From an uncultured Oscillospiraceae bacterium (GTDB lineage: Bacteria > Bacillota > Clostridia > Oscillospirales > Oscillospiraceae), in the NCBI GenBank assembly GCA_947624465.1, contig CANQKJ010000102.1, forward strand, positions 1 through 7,704: DNA of 7,704 bases. The letters are read 5' to 3'. Position 1 is the first letter of the stretch, and every line of letters starts with the position of its first letter. Shown here piece after piece: positions 1 to 5,508 of the stretch. The notes under the pieces are model-generated. The model made no database searches, was not told where the DNA came from, and saw only the letters and a program-made list of their open reading frames with translations. A program made the translations under genes and the position numbers.

Positions 1-777
1 CGGCCTGGACAGCAGCTCCGCCTGGGCGGCGATCACCTTGTCCCCCTGGGTGGAGCGGAGGTCCAGACCCACGGCCTTTACCTGATTGCCCAGGACATAG
101 GCGGCGTACCAGAAGCCCGCCTGGGACCAGTCGGCCTCGATGGTGAAGTCCCTGGGGCGGAACTTCTGGCCGCCGGGGACGCGGAAGCGCTGATAGTTGT
201 CATTGTCCACCGCCACGCCGAACCGGTCCAGCACGTCCAGGGTCATGGACACGTAGTCCCGGCTCTCCAGAGGGGTGGTGAGGACGATCTCGCTGCCCCC
301 GTTCAGCAGGGGCAGGGCGTACAGCAGGCCGGTGACGAACTGGGAGGACACGTCCCCCCGCAGCCGGTATTCCCCGGCGGGCAGGGTCCCCCGGACGGTC
401 AAAACGCCGCCTTTTTGCTCGTAAAAGACGCCTTTTTCCTTGAAAATGTCGAAGTAGGGTCCCTGAGGCCGCTCCATGAGCCTCCCCCGGCCGGTGAACC
501 GCGCCCCGCCCCGGAGGGCCAGGGCCACGGGGATCAAAAACCGCAGGGTGGAGCCGCTCTCCCCGCAGTCCAGCAGGGGCAGAGAGCCGGCGGGCGTGTC
601 CAGCAGGGCGGAGACGCAGGTCCGGGTGGCCTCGATGTCCTGAGAGGGGGACAGGTTGGACAGGACGCCCTCCCCGCCCGACAGGGCCAGGGCCAGCACC
701 GCCCGGTGGGCCTGAGACTTGGAGGCGGGGGGCGTGACCGTCCCCGCCAGCCTTGCGGGCGTGATGGTGATGTTCAT
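1..777 (-). CDS. aroA: EPSP synthase (3-phosphoshikimate 1-carboxyvinyltransferase), C-terminus cut by window edge
   Basis: Joins phosphoenolpyruvate to shikimate 3-phosphate in the sixth step of the cytosolic shikimate pathway. The first 259 residues are visible, out of about 420 usual for the family, and the frame runs open off the left edge. Family motifs seen are PPASKSQAHR at residues 16-25 (Lys20, Ser21 and Arg25 match the substrate-binding K/S/R), DCGESGSTLRF at 70-80 (the PEP-site loop, GNAGT in E. coli), LMERP at 100-104 and VSSQF at 143-147 (the SSQ shikimate-phosphate contact). The ATG start is six codons before conserved TVTPP, and an AAGGGGTGA Shine-Dalgarno ends six bases upstream; that site contains the aroB stop codon, so translation is probably coupled. 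It is third in an aroF-aroB-aroA operon that probably continues leftward. The PEP loop has Glu and Ser where E. coli has Asn94 and Thr97, while the glycine equivalent to Gly96 is kept. Confidence 0.95.
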   Translation of the reverse strand, partial: MNITITPARLAGTVTPPASKSQAHRAVLALALSGGEGVLSNLSPSQDIEATRTCVSALLDTPAGSLPLLDCGESGSTLRFLIPVALALRGGARFTGRGRLMERPQGPYFDIFKEKGVFYEQKGGVLTVRGTLPAGEYRLRGDVSSQFVTGLLYALPLLNGGSEIVLTTPLESRDYVSMTLDVLDRFGVAVDNDNYQRFRVPGGQKFRPRDFTIEADWSQAGFWYAAYVLGNQVKAVGLDLRSTQGDKVIAAQAELLSRP

Positions 778-781
778 GCGC

Positions 782-1861
782 TCACCCCTTGTAAACGGTC
801 TCCAGCGTCCGGAGGACCGCCTCTTTTTCCATCTTTACGGGTACGGCATGGCCCATTTTCTCCAGCAAAATGAGGCTGATCCGGCTGCCGGCGCTCTTTT
901 TGTCCAGGCCGATAGCCTCCACGATGGTCTCCCAATCGCAGGAGATGTAAGTGGGCAGGCCCAGGGCGGCCACGGCGGCCTTGATCTTTCCGGGCACATC
1001 CGCCGGGGTGATCCCTAGGGCGGCGCCCAGTCTGGCGGCCGCGCACATACCGGCGGCCACCGCCTCTCCGTGGCTCCACTTGGTGTAATTGCCCGCCTTC
1101 TCAAAGGCGTGGCCCACCGTGTGGCCGAAGTTCAGGATCATCCGCAGACCGGTGTCCCGCTCGTCCTCCATGACCACCCGGCGCTTGATGTCGCAGCAGG
1201 TGTACAGGATGTGCCCGATTTCTCCCATCAGCGCCTCCCGAGAGGGCCGGGCGGCCAGGAAGTCGAAGAATTCCCCGTCCCGGATGCAGCCGTATTTCAG
1301 CACCTCCGCCATCCCCGCCATGAACACCGGCAGGGGAAGGGTGTCCAGCGCGTCCGGGTCCATGAGCACCAGCCTGGGCTGCCAGAAGGCCCCGGCCAGG
1401 TTCTTGCCGTGGTCCAGGTCGATGGCCACCTTGCCGCCCACGGAGGAGTCCACCTGGGCCAGCAGGGTGGTGGGGATCTGTATGAAGTCCACCCCCCGGA
1501 GGATGGTGGCGGCGGCGAAGCCCGCCAGGTCCCCCACGACCCCGCCCCCCAGGGCGGCCACCCCGTCGGCGCGGGTGAGGCCGAAGTCCATCATCCGCTC
1601 CCACAGGGTGAGCAGCATGGGGCCGCACTTGGTCTCCTCCCCGGCGGGGAGGACGGCGGCGGCGGTCTCGAACCCGGCGGCCCGCAGGCTGCCCTCCACC
1701 CGCTCCAGGTACAGGGGGGCCACGTTGTCGTCGGTGACCACAAACAGACGGCCGGCCTTGGGGCAGGCGGCCCGGACGCGCTCCCCGGCGGCGTCCAGCA
1801 GGCCCCGCCCGATGAGGATGTCATATTCCCGGCCGGGGAGATCTACGGTCAGCGTTTTCAT
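782..1861 (-). CDS. aroB: 3-dehydroquinate synthase
   Basis: Converts DAHP to 3-dehydroquinate using NAD+ and a divalent metal, the second step of the shikimate pathway. The 359 residues are a normal length. The NAD-binding part includes GGGVVGDLAGF at residues 105-115, followed by the signature DSSVGGK at 138-144 and HGKNLAGAFWQP at 151-162. The three expected metal ligands are Glu186 (in GMAEVLKYG), His247 (in NFGHTVGH) and His264 (in SHGEAVA). An in-frame ATG at 1963 would add 34 residues rich in Pro and Gly and overlap aroF by 97 bases. The ATG at 1861 gives the family N-terminus (MKTLTVDL, then IGRGLL) and starts five bases after the aroF stop, so it is chosen. The ribosome site there is weak (TGAGG), suggesting translational coupling to aroF. 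Confidence 0.97.
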   Translation of the reverse strand: MKTLTVDLPGREYDILIGRGLLDAAGERVRAACPKAGRLFVVTDDNVAPLYLERVEGSLRAAGFETAAAVLPAGEETKCGPMLLTLWERMMDFGLTRADGVAALGGGVVGDLAGFAAATILRGVDFIQIPTTLLAQVDSSVGGKVAIDLDHGKNLAGAFWQPRLVLMDPDALDTLPLPVFMAGMAEVLKYGCIRDGEFFDFLAARPSREALMGEIGHILYTCCDIKRRVVMEDERDTGLRMILNFGHTVGHAFEKAGNYTKWSHGEAVAAGMCAAARLGAALGITPADVPGKIKAAVAALGLPTYISCDWETIVEAIGLDKKSAGSRISLILLEKMGHAVPVKMEKEAVLRTLETVYKG

Positions 1862-1866
1862 AGGCC

Positions 1867-2886
1867 TCACACCAGCGTCTTGCCCACCAGGTCCACCAGG
1901 GGCTTTACCTTGTCCATCAGGTGCTGGAAGGACTCGGGGGTGAGGGACTGCTGCCCGTCGCACTTGGCGTGGGGCGGGTCGTTGTGGACCTCCACCATGA
2001 GCCCGTCGGCCCCCACGGCGGCGGCGGCCATGGCCAGAGGCTCCACCATCCAGTACATACCGGCGGCGTGGGAGGGGTCCACGATGATGGGCAGGTGGCT
2101 CATCCGGCGGATGGCGGGGATGGCGGACAGGTCCAGGGTGTTGCGGGTGTAGGTCTCAAAGGTGCGGACCCCCCGCTCGCAGAGGATCACGTTCTCATTG
2201 CCGGAGGCCATGATGTACTCCGCCGACATGATCCACTCCTCGTAGGTGTTGGACAGCCCCCGCTTGAGCAGGATGGGCTTGGACATCTTGCCCACCTCCT
2301 TCAGCAGGTCGAAGTTCTGCATATTCCGGGCGCCGATCTGGACCAGGTCCACCTCGTTCTCGAACAGCTCGCAGTATTTCGGACTCATCAGTTCGGTGAC
2401 GATGGGCAGGCCGGTGGCCGCCTTGGCCTCCAGCAGCAGGTCCAGGCCGGGGGCGCCCATGCCCTGGAAGGAGTAGGGGGAGGTGCGCGGCTTGAAGGCG
2501 CCGCCCCGGAGCATGGAGGCCCCGGAGGCCATCACGTCCCGGGCGATGCCCACGATCTGCTCCTCGCTCTCCACCGAGCAGGGTCCCGCGATGACGGCGA
2601 AGGTGCCACCCCCCACTTTGACCCCGCTCACGTCCACCACGGTGTCCTCCGGGTGGAATTTGCGGTTGGCCTTTTTATAGGGCTCCTGCACCCGCATGAC
2701 CCGCTCCACATCCTCGTTCATGGACAGCTTGTCCATATCGATGTGGGTGGTGTCCCCCACCAGGCCCAGGATGGAGCAGTCCACGCCGTTGGTGATGCCC
2801 ACCTTGACGCCGTGGTCCCTCTCCAGACGGGCCACCAGGGCCCTGATCTTCGCCTGGCTGGTGCCGGGCTTCATGACGATTACCAT
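1867..2886 (-). CDS. aroF: 3-deoxy-7-phosphoheptulonate (DAHP) synthase, type I-beta with N-terminal regulatory domain
   Basis: Condenses phosphoenolpyruvate with erythrose 4-phosphate to DAHP, the committed first step toward aromatic amino acids. The 339 residues match the Thermotoga maritima type. Residues 1 to about 66 form the ferredoxin-like/ACT-like domain that gives Phe/Tyr feedback inhibition in that family. A TIM-barrel catalytic domain follows, with AGPCSVES at 100-107, RGGAFKPRTSPYSFQG at 127-142, IGARNMQN at 184-191, LLKRG at 206-210, DPSHAAG at 270-276 and EVHNDP at 299-304. Predicted metal ligands are Cys103, His273, Glu299 and Asp310, each one residue on from the known T. maritima positions as I recall them. 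The start has an AAAGGATG ribosome site about ten bases upstream. It heads the aro operon. No leader peptide, T-box or attenuator fits in the roughly 30-base leader, so allosteric control is inferred. Confidence 0.97.
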   Translation of the reverse strand: MVIVMKPGTSQAKIRALVARLERDHGVKVGITNGVDCSILGLVGDTTHIDMDKLSMNEDVERVMRVQEPYKKANRKFHPEDTVVDVSGVKVGGGTFAVIAGPCSVESEEQIVGIARDVMASGASMLRGGAFKPRTSPYSFQGMGAPGLDLLLEAKAATGLPIVTELMSPKYCELFENEVDLVQIGARNMQNFDLLKEVGKMSKPILLKRGLSNTYEEWIMSAEYIMASGNENVILCERGVRTFETYTRNTLDLSAIPAIRRMSHLPIIVDPSHAAGMYWMVEPLAMAAAAVGADGLMVEVHNDPPHAKCDGQQSLTPESFQHLMDKVKPLVDLVGKTLV

Positions 2887-2924
2887 AATGAGAACATCCT
2901 TTCCAGATGGATTTTGCCGGTCTC

Positions 2925-2953
2925 AGCATATAGCGGGCGGCGGCAAATTGCAA
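2925..2953 (-). promoter_or_regulatory. Predicted promoter of the aroF-aroB-aroA operon
   Basis: On the minus strand, TTGCAA (2953-2948) and TATGCT (2930-2925) are separated by exactly 17 bases. Each matches four of six consensus positions. The predicted start, near 2918, leaves about 30 bases before the aroF ATG. The -35 hexamer lies in an AT-rich patch with the small palindrome GCAAATTGC (2943-2951), which could be an operator. Read-through from cdd is also possible because no terminator separates the genes. Confidence 0.4.
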
Positions 2954-2965
2954 GCCTTTTTTCCT

Positions 2966-3358
2966 TTAATTCAGGGAAGCGGGGCCGAATCCGTGGGGCA
3001 TCAGCTCCCGGAGGGAGACCTTGACGAACTCCAGGTCCCGGTTGGCGCACAGCACCTCCATGTCCGGGTTGAACTCATAGAGCATCTGCCGGCAGGACCC
3101 GCAGGGCCAGCAGTAGTCCTCCCCCATCCCGGCGACGACGATCCGCGCCGGGTCGCGATGGCCCTCGCTCACCGCCTTCAGCAGGGCGCACCGCTCGGCG
3201 CAGATGGCGGAGCCGTAGGCGGCGTTCTCCACGTTGCAGCCGGTGAACACCGAGCCGTCCGCCGTCTCCAGGGCGGCGCCCACGGGGAATTTGGAGTAGG
3301 GGACATAGGCGCGGTCCAGCATGGTGAAGGCCAGGTCGACGAGTTCACGGTCGGTCAT
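2966..3358 (-). CDS. cdd: Cytidine deaminase (small, homotetrameric type)
   Basis: Hydrolytically deaminates cytidine and deoxycytidine to uridine and deoxyuridine for pyrimidine salvage in the cytosol. The 130 residues are close to the 136 of Bacillus subtilis Cdd. AYVPYSKFPVGAAL spans residues 17-30 and GCNVENAAYG spans 40-49 (nucleoside-binding Asn42 and Glu44). The zinc and catalytic residues are Cys53 and Glu55 in CAER, with Cys86 and Cys89 in PCGSCRQ. The ATG at 3358 has AAAGGGG about eight bases upstream and aligns with the B. subtilis N-terminus. An in-frame ATG at 3376 (adds MKGAIP) also has a GGAG site and cannot be fully excluded. The gene is divergent from the XRE regulator and lies 79 bases before aroF on the same strand; no functional link to aromatic synthesis is apparent. 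Confidence 0.95.
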   Translation of the reverse strand: MTDRELVDLAFTMLDRAYVPYSKFPVGAALETADGSVFTGCNVENAAYGSAICAERCALLKAVSEGHRDPARIVVAGMGEDYCWPCGSCRQMLYEFNPDMEVLCANRDLEFVKVSLRELMPHGFGPASLN

Positions 3359-3387
3359 GGGGATTGCCCCTTTCATTGGTTTTCTCC

Positions 3388-3416
3388 ATGATAGCACACT
3401 TTGCCGCGAAAGGGAA
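3388..3416 (-). promoter_or_regulatory. Predicted cdd promoter (extended -10)
   Basis: On the minus strand, TGCTATCAT (3396-3388) is an extended -10 with five of six hexamer matches. The -35 position at 17-base spacing (3416-3411, TTCCCT) is poor, as often happens with extended -10 promoters. The predicted start near 3381 gives a leader of about 23 bases carrying the cdd ribosome site. The core GTGCTATC also occurs in the divergent promoter at 3551-3558. Confidence 0.45.
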
Positions 3417-3493
3417 GGGGCGAGTCGCCAGGGGCGGCGGGACGGTCGCTCCGGGAGCGGTGGAAGACCCGGATTTCCCGCGAAGCCGCCCTC

Positions 3494-3551
3494 CGCAACC
3501 GTGGGTTGCGAAAATTTCCAGCCCCGGCTGGTAGACCGCAACCGGGTTTTG
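3494..3551. promoter_or_regulatory. Pair of related inverted repeats, likely operators for the XRE regulator
   Basis: The first dyad is CGCAACC-GTG-GGTTGCG (3494-3510), a perfect 7-base arm repeat. The second is CGCAACC-G-GGTTTTG (3537-3551), with the same left arm and an imperfect right arm. Their centres are 42 bases apart, about four helical turns, so both would face the same side of the DNA. The second lies between the -35 and -10 of the regulator's predicted promoter, where a bound repressor would block transcription. Binding by the adjacent XRE protein is inferred from position only. Neither repeat is followed by a T-run, so they are not terminators. Confidence 0.45.
3518..3531. repeat. 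Short inverted repeat abutting the regulator promoter
   Basis: CCAGCC-CC-GGCTGG has perfect 6-base arms and ends one base before the predicted -35 of the XRE gene. It sits between the two CGCAACC dyads. Another perfect dyad, CGCTCC-G-GGAGCG (3447-3459), lies further upstream. In GC-rich DNA such short dyads can arise by chance, so a regulatory role is only a possibility. Confidence 0.3.
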
Positions 3552-3560
3552 TGCTATCCT
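3532..3560 (+). promoter_or_regulatory. Predicted promoter of the XRE regulator gene
   Basis: TAGACC (3532-3537) and TATCCT (3555-3560) are 17 bases apart, and the -10 carries a TGC extension (3552-3554). Each hexamer matches four of six. The predicted start near 3567 coincides with the first base of the GTCAGG/CCTGAC dyad. The ribosome site GGAGAGGAG lies about nine bases before the ATG at 3601. Confidence 0.45.
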
Positions 3561-3566
3561 GAGCCT

Positions 3567-3583
3567 GTCAGGAGGCCCCTGAC
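3567..3583. promoter_or_regulatory. Inverted repeat at the predicted transcription start of the XRE gene
   Basis: GTCAGG-AGGCC-CCTGAC has perfect 6-base arms around a 5-base centre. It covers roughly +1 to +17 of the predicted regulator transcript, a classic place for a repressor operator, and would also form a small RNA hairpin just before the ribosome site. Its sequence differs from the CGCAACC dyads upstream, so it may serve another protein or none. Confidence 0.35.
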
Positions 3584-3600
3584 GGAGAGGAGCGGCCCCT

Positions 3601-4302
3601 ATGAAGCTGAATGAGAAAATATATTACTACCGCCGTGCGGCGAAGCTGTCCCAGGAGGAGCTGGCCGCCGCCGTGGGCGTCAGCCGCCAGGCGGTGAGCA
3701 AGTGGGAGCTGGGCGACGCCACCCCGGAGGTGGACAAGCTGCTGGCGCTGGCCCGGGCCTTCGGCGTTACCGCCGACGAGCTGCTCAGCGAGAAGGAGCC
3801 GTCCCGTCCCGGCCCGGAGCCGGAGACCCCGCCGGAGGGGCCTCAGCCCTGTTCCCGCGGGCAGGAGAACGCCGCCCCCTCCGACGCCCTGGACCGGCTG
3901 CCCGGGTTTCTGGGCCGGCTGGCGCGGCGGTATGGCTGGCTGGCGGGGGCGTATGTGGCCCTGTCCGGGCTGGGGATCGCCTTTGTTGGAGGGCTGGCCC
4001 GGTTCCTGTTCGGGCAGATGTTTCGGATCTCCCTTGACGCCTTCAACGGCCTGGGCGGCTTCGGCGGTATGGGCGGCGTCACCATCGAGGGGGCGGAGAA
4101 CCTGCCTCCGGAGGTGGTGGACCAGATCATCGGAGAACTGGGCGGCGGCGCCGGCGGCTTTGGCGGCGTGAGCGTGGTCAGCGATATGGGCCGGCTGTTC
4201 CAGGGCTTTGCCACGGCCATCCTTGCGGCCGGAGTGGTAGTCATGATCGCCGGGATCGTGCTGGCGGTGTGGCTGTACCGCCGTGGTCGAAATGACGATT
4301 GA
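3601..4302 (+). CDS. XRE-family helix-turn-helix regulator with C-terminal membrane domain
   Basis: The 233-residue protein has a Cro/CI-type HTH at about residues 7-61, with the recognition helix in VSRQAVSKWE (27-36). This subtype is common in Firmicutes. A linker rich in Pro and Glu (65-95) leads to a hydrophobic segment (about 113-140), a Gly-rich stretch of about 60 residues (141-200, with GGFGGMGG and GGGAGGFGG) and a second membrane helix (about 203-226), ending in a basic-acidic tail RRGRNDD. The predicted topology puts both ends in the cytoplasm and the Gly-rich loop outside. It probably binds DNA from the membrane, and the target and signal are unknown. Upstream dyads suggest autoregulation. 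The next gene, on the same strand, encodes a membrane EIIC-like protein but is separated by a terminator with its own promoter. I do not recognise a named homologue. Confidence 0.85.
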   Translation: MKLNEKIYYYRRAAKLSQEELAAAVGVSRQAVSKWELGDATPEVDKLLALARAFGVTADELLSEKEPSRPGPEPETPPEGPQPCSRGQENAAPSDALDRLPGFLGRLARRYGWLAGAYVALSGLGIAFVGGLARFLFGQMFRISLDAFNGLGGFGGMGGVTIEGAENLPPEVVDQIIGELGGGAGGFGGVSVVSDMGRLFQGFATAILAAGVVVMIAGIVLAVWLYRRGRNDD

Positions 4303-4326
4303 CAAATCCGCCGCTGAGATTATAAT
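4299..4326 (+). promoter_or_regulatory. Consensus sigma-A-type promoter for the EIIC-like gene
   Basis: TTGACA (4299-4304) and TATAAT (4321-4326) are perfect consensus hexamers separated by 16 bases, the strongest promoter match in the window. The -35 includes the TGA stop codon of the XRE gene. The -10 directly abuts the terminator stem, and the expected start (about 4333-4335) lies inside the stem's 5' arm. It should therefore drive the EIIC-like gene with a leader of about 60 bases that lacks the full terminator. Confidence 0.8.
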
Positions 4327-4366
4327 AGTCCGCAACAGAGTTTCCTCTGCTGCGGACTGTTTTTTT
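4327..4366 (+). terminator. Rho-independent terminator of the XRE gene, overlapping the next promoter
   Basis: AGTCCGCA (4327-4334) pairs with TGCGGACT (4351-4358). After an A/C mismatch, CAGAG (4336-4340) pairs with CTCTG (4345-4349) around a TTTC loop. Seven T residues (4360-4366) follow the stem after one G. This is a 13-pair stem with a strong U-tract and should end transcripts coming from the XRE gene. Transcripts started at the overlapping promoter keep only the inner five pairs. Confidence 0.9.
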
Positions 4367-4393
4367 GTGTACCATTGAAAGGCGGTATTCGCT

Positions 4394-5467
4394 ATGGAAA
4401 AAGTAAAGGAATTTTTGCGGCGGAAAAACATCGTGTTCTCCGCCAGACGCTACGGCATCGACGCTCTGGGGGCCATGGCCCAGGGCCTGTTCTGTTCCCT
4501 GCTCATCGGCACTATCATCAAGACCCTGGGGACCCAGCTGGGGGTGCAGTTCCTCACCGACATCGGCACCTACGCCATGGGGGTGTCCGGCCCGGCTATG
4601 GCGGTGGCCATCGGCTACGCCCTGAAGGCCGACCCCATGGTGCTGTTCTCCCTGGCCGCCGTGGGGGCCTCCGCCAACGCCGAGGGCGGGGCCGGCGGGC
4701 CGCTGGCGGTGCTGATCATCGCCATCGTGGCCGCCGAGTGCGGCAAGGCGGTGTCCAAGGAGACCAAGGTGGACATCCTGGTCACCCCCGCCGTCACCAT
4801 TCTGGTGGGCGTGGCCCTGGCCAAGCTCATCGCGCCCCCCATCGGCGCGGCGGCGGGGGCGTTCGGCGCCGTCATCGACAACGCCACCAGGCTCCAGCCC
4901 TTCTGGATGGGCATCGCCGTGTCCGTCCTGGTGGGGATCGCCCTGACCCTGCCCATCTCCTCCGCCGCCATCTGCCAGGTGCTGGCCCTGACGGGCCTCG
5001 CCGGCGGGGCGGCGGTGGCGGGGTGCTGCGCCCAGATGGTGGGCTTCGCCGTCATGTCCTTCCGGGAGAACAAATGGGGCGGGCTGGTGTCCCAGGGCCT
5101 GGGCACCTCCATGCTGCAAATGCCCAACATCATCAAAAACCCGCGTATTTGGATCCCGCCCACCCTGGCCTCCGCCGTCACGGGACCTGTCGCCACCTGC
5201 GTGTTTAGGCTCCAGATGAACGGCGCCCCCATCAACTCAGGCATGGGCACCTGCGGCCTCTGCGGGCCCATCGGGGTGTGGACGGGATGGCTGGCCCCCG
5301 GGGAGGAGGCCCTGGCCAAAGGGGCCGCCGCCATCAGCCCCGCCGCCTTCGACTGGCTGGGGATGGCCCTGGTGTGCTTTGTCCTGCCCGCCGTGCTGTC
5401 CTGGCTGTTCTGCCTGGGCCTGCGGAAGCTCGGGTGGATCAAAGAGGGAGATTTGAAGCTGGACTGA
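4394..5467 (+). CDS. PTS EIIC-like / PfoR-like multi-pass membrane protein
   Basis: The 357-residue protein is strongly hydrophobic, with about eight to ten membrane segments (for example near 24-45, 58-78, 102-117, 127-147, 172-190, 192-222, 253-272 and 322-344) and a basic N-terminus (KVKEFLRRK). The conserved-looking loop NGAPINSGMGTCGLCGPIG (276-294) and the Gly/Ala-rich architecture match, from memory, the EIIC_2 family that includes the Clostridium perfringens PfoR type. Classical EIIC proteins move sugars across the membrane while EIIB phosphorylates them. No EIIA, EIIB or HPr gene is in the window, so the substrate and even PTS coupling are unknown. Some family members are annotated as regulators. 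An AAGGCGG ribosome site lies eight bases before the ATG. It is a single-gene unit with its own consensus promoter and terminator. Confidence 0.8.
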   Translation: MEKVKEFLRRKNIVFSARRYGIDALGAMAQGLFCSLLIGTIIKTLGTQLGVQFLTDIGTYAMGVSGPAMAVAIGYALKADPMVLFSLAAVGASANAEGGAGGPLAVLIIAIVAAECGKAVSKETKVDILVTPAVTILVGVALAKLIAPPIGAAAGAFGAVIDNATRLQPFWMGIAVSVLVGIALTLPISSAAICQVLALTGLAGGAAVAGCCAQMVGFAVMSFRENKWGGLVSQGLGTSMLQMPNIIKNPRIWIPPTLASAVTGPVATCVFRLQMNGAPINSGMGTCGLCGPIGVWTGWLAPGEEALAKGAAAISPAAFDWLGMALVCFVLPAVLSWLFCLGLRKLGWIKEGDLKLD

Positions 5468-5480
5468 GTTCCGCGAAAAC

Positions 5481-5504
5481 GGCCCCGCTCGTTCGAGCGG
5501 GGCC
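5481..5504. terminator. Bidirectional terminator between convergent genes
   Basis: GGCCCCGCTC (5481-5490) and GAGCGGGGCC (5495-5504) form a perfect ten-pair GC-rich stem with a GTTC loop. The plus strand continues with TGTCTTATG and the minus strand with GTTTTCGCG, so each side has a short, modest T-run. It lies 14 bases after the EIIC-like stop and 5 bases after the deacetylase stop, as expected for a shared terminator. Confidence 0.8.
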
Positions 5505-5508
5505 TGTC

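Noticed and set aside
1862..1963. Upstream ATG start for aroB
   Set aside because: It would add 34 unconserved Pro/Gly-rich residues and overlap aroF by 97 bases. The ATG at 1861 matches the family start.
1070..2152. Long plus-strand open frame of 360 codons opposite aroB and aroF
   Set aside because: It lies antisense to two clear enzymes, has low-complexity Gly/His/Pro/Val-rich translation with no domain, and is a typical by-product of GC-rich coding DNA.
2887..2947. Leader peptide, T-box or trp-type attenuator before aroF
   Set aside because: The predicted leader is about 30 bases, with no T-box sequence, no hairpin plus T-run and no short aromatic-rich frame.
1921..3024. Plus-strand open frame of 367 codons opposite aroF
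   Set aside because: It is antisense to DAHP synthase, with His/Gly/Leu-rich composition and no ribosome site or motif.
3494..3510. CGCAACC/GGTTGCG hairpin as a terminator
   Set aside because: It is followed by AAAATTTCC on the plus strand and GAGGGC on the minus strand with no T-run, and no gene ends there.
3568..4431. Minus-strand open frame of 287 codons opposite the XRE gene
   Set aside because: It crosses the terminator and promoter at 4299-4366 and has Pro/Gln/Arg-rich low-complexity translation. The plus-strand protein has a clear HTH and membrane helices.
4241..5442. Minus-strand open frames opposite the EIIC-like gene
   Set aside because: They have no recognisable domain, and the plus-strand frame has a coherent multi-pass membrane pattern with a promoter and ribosome site.
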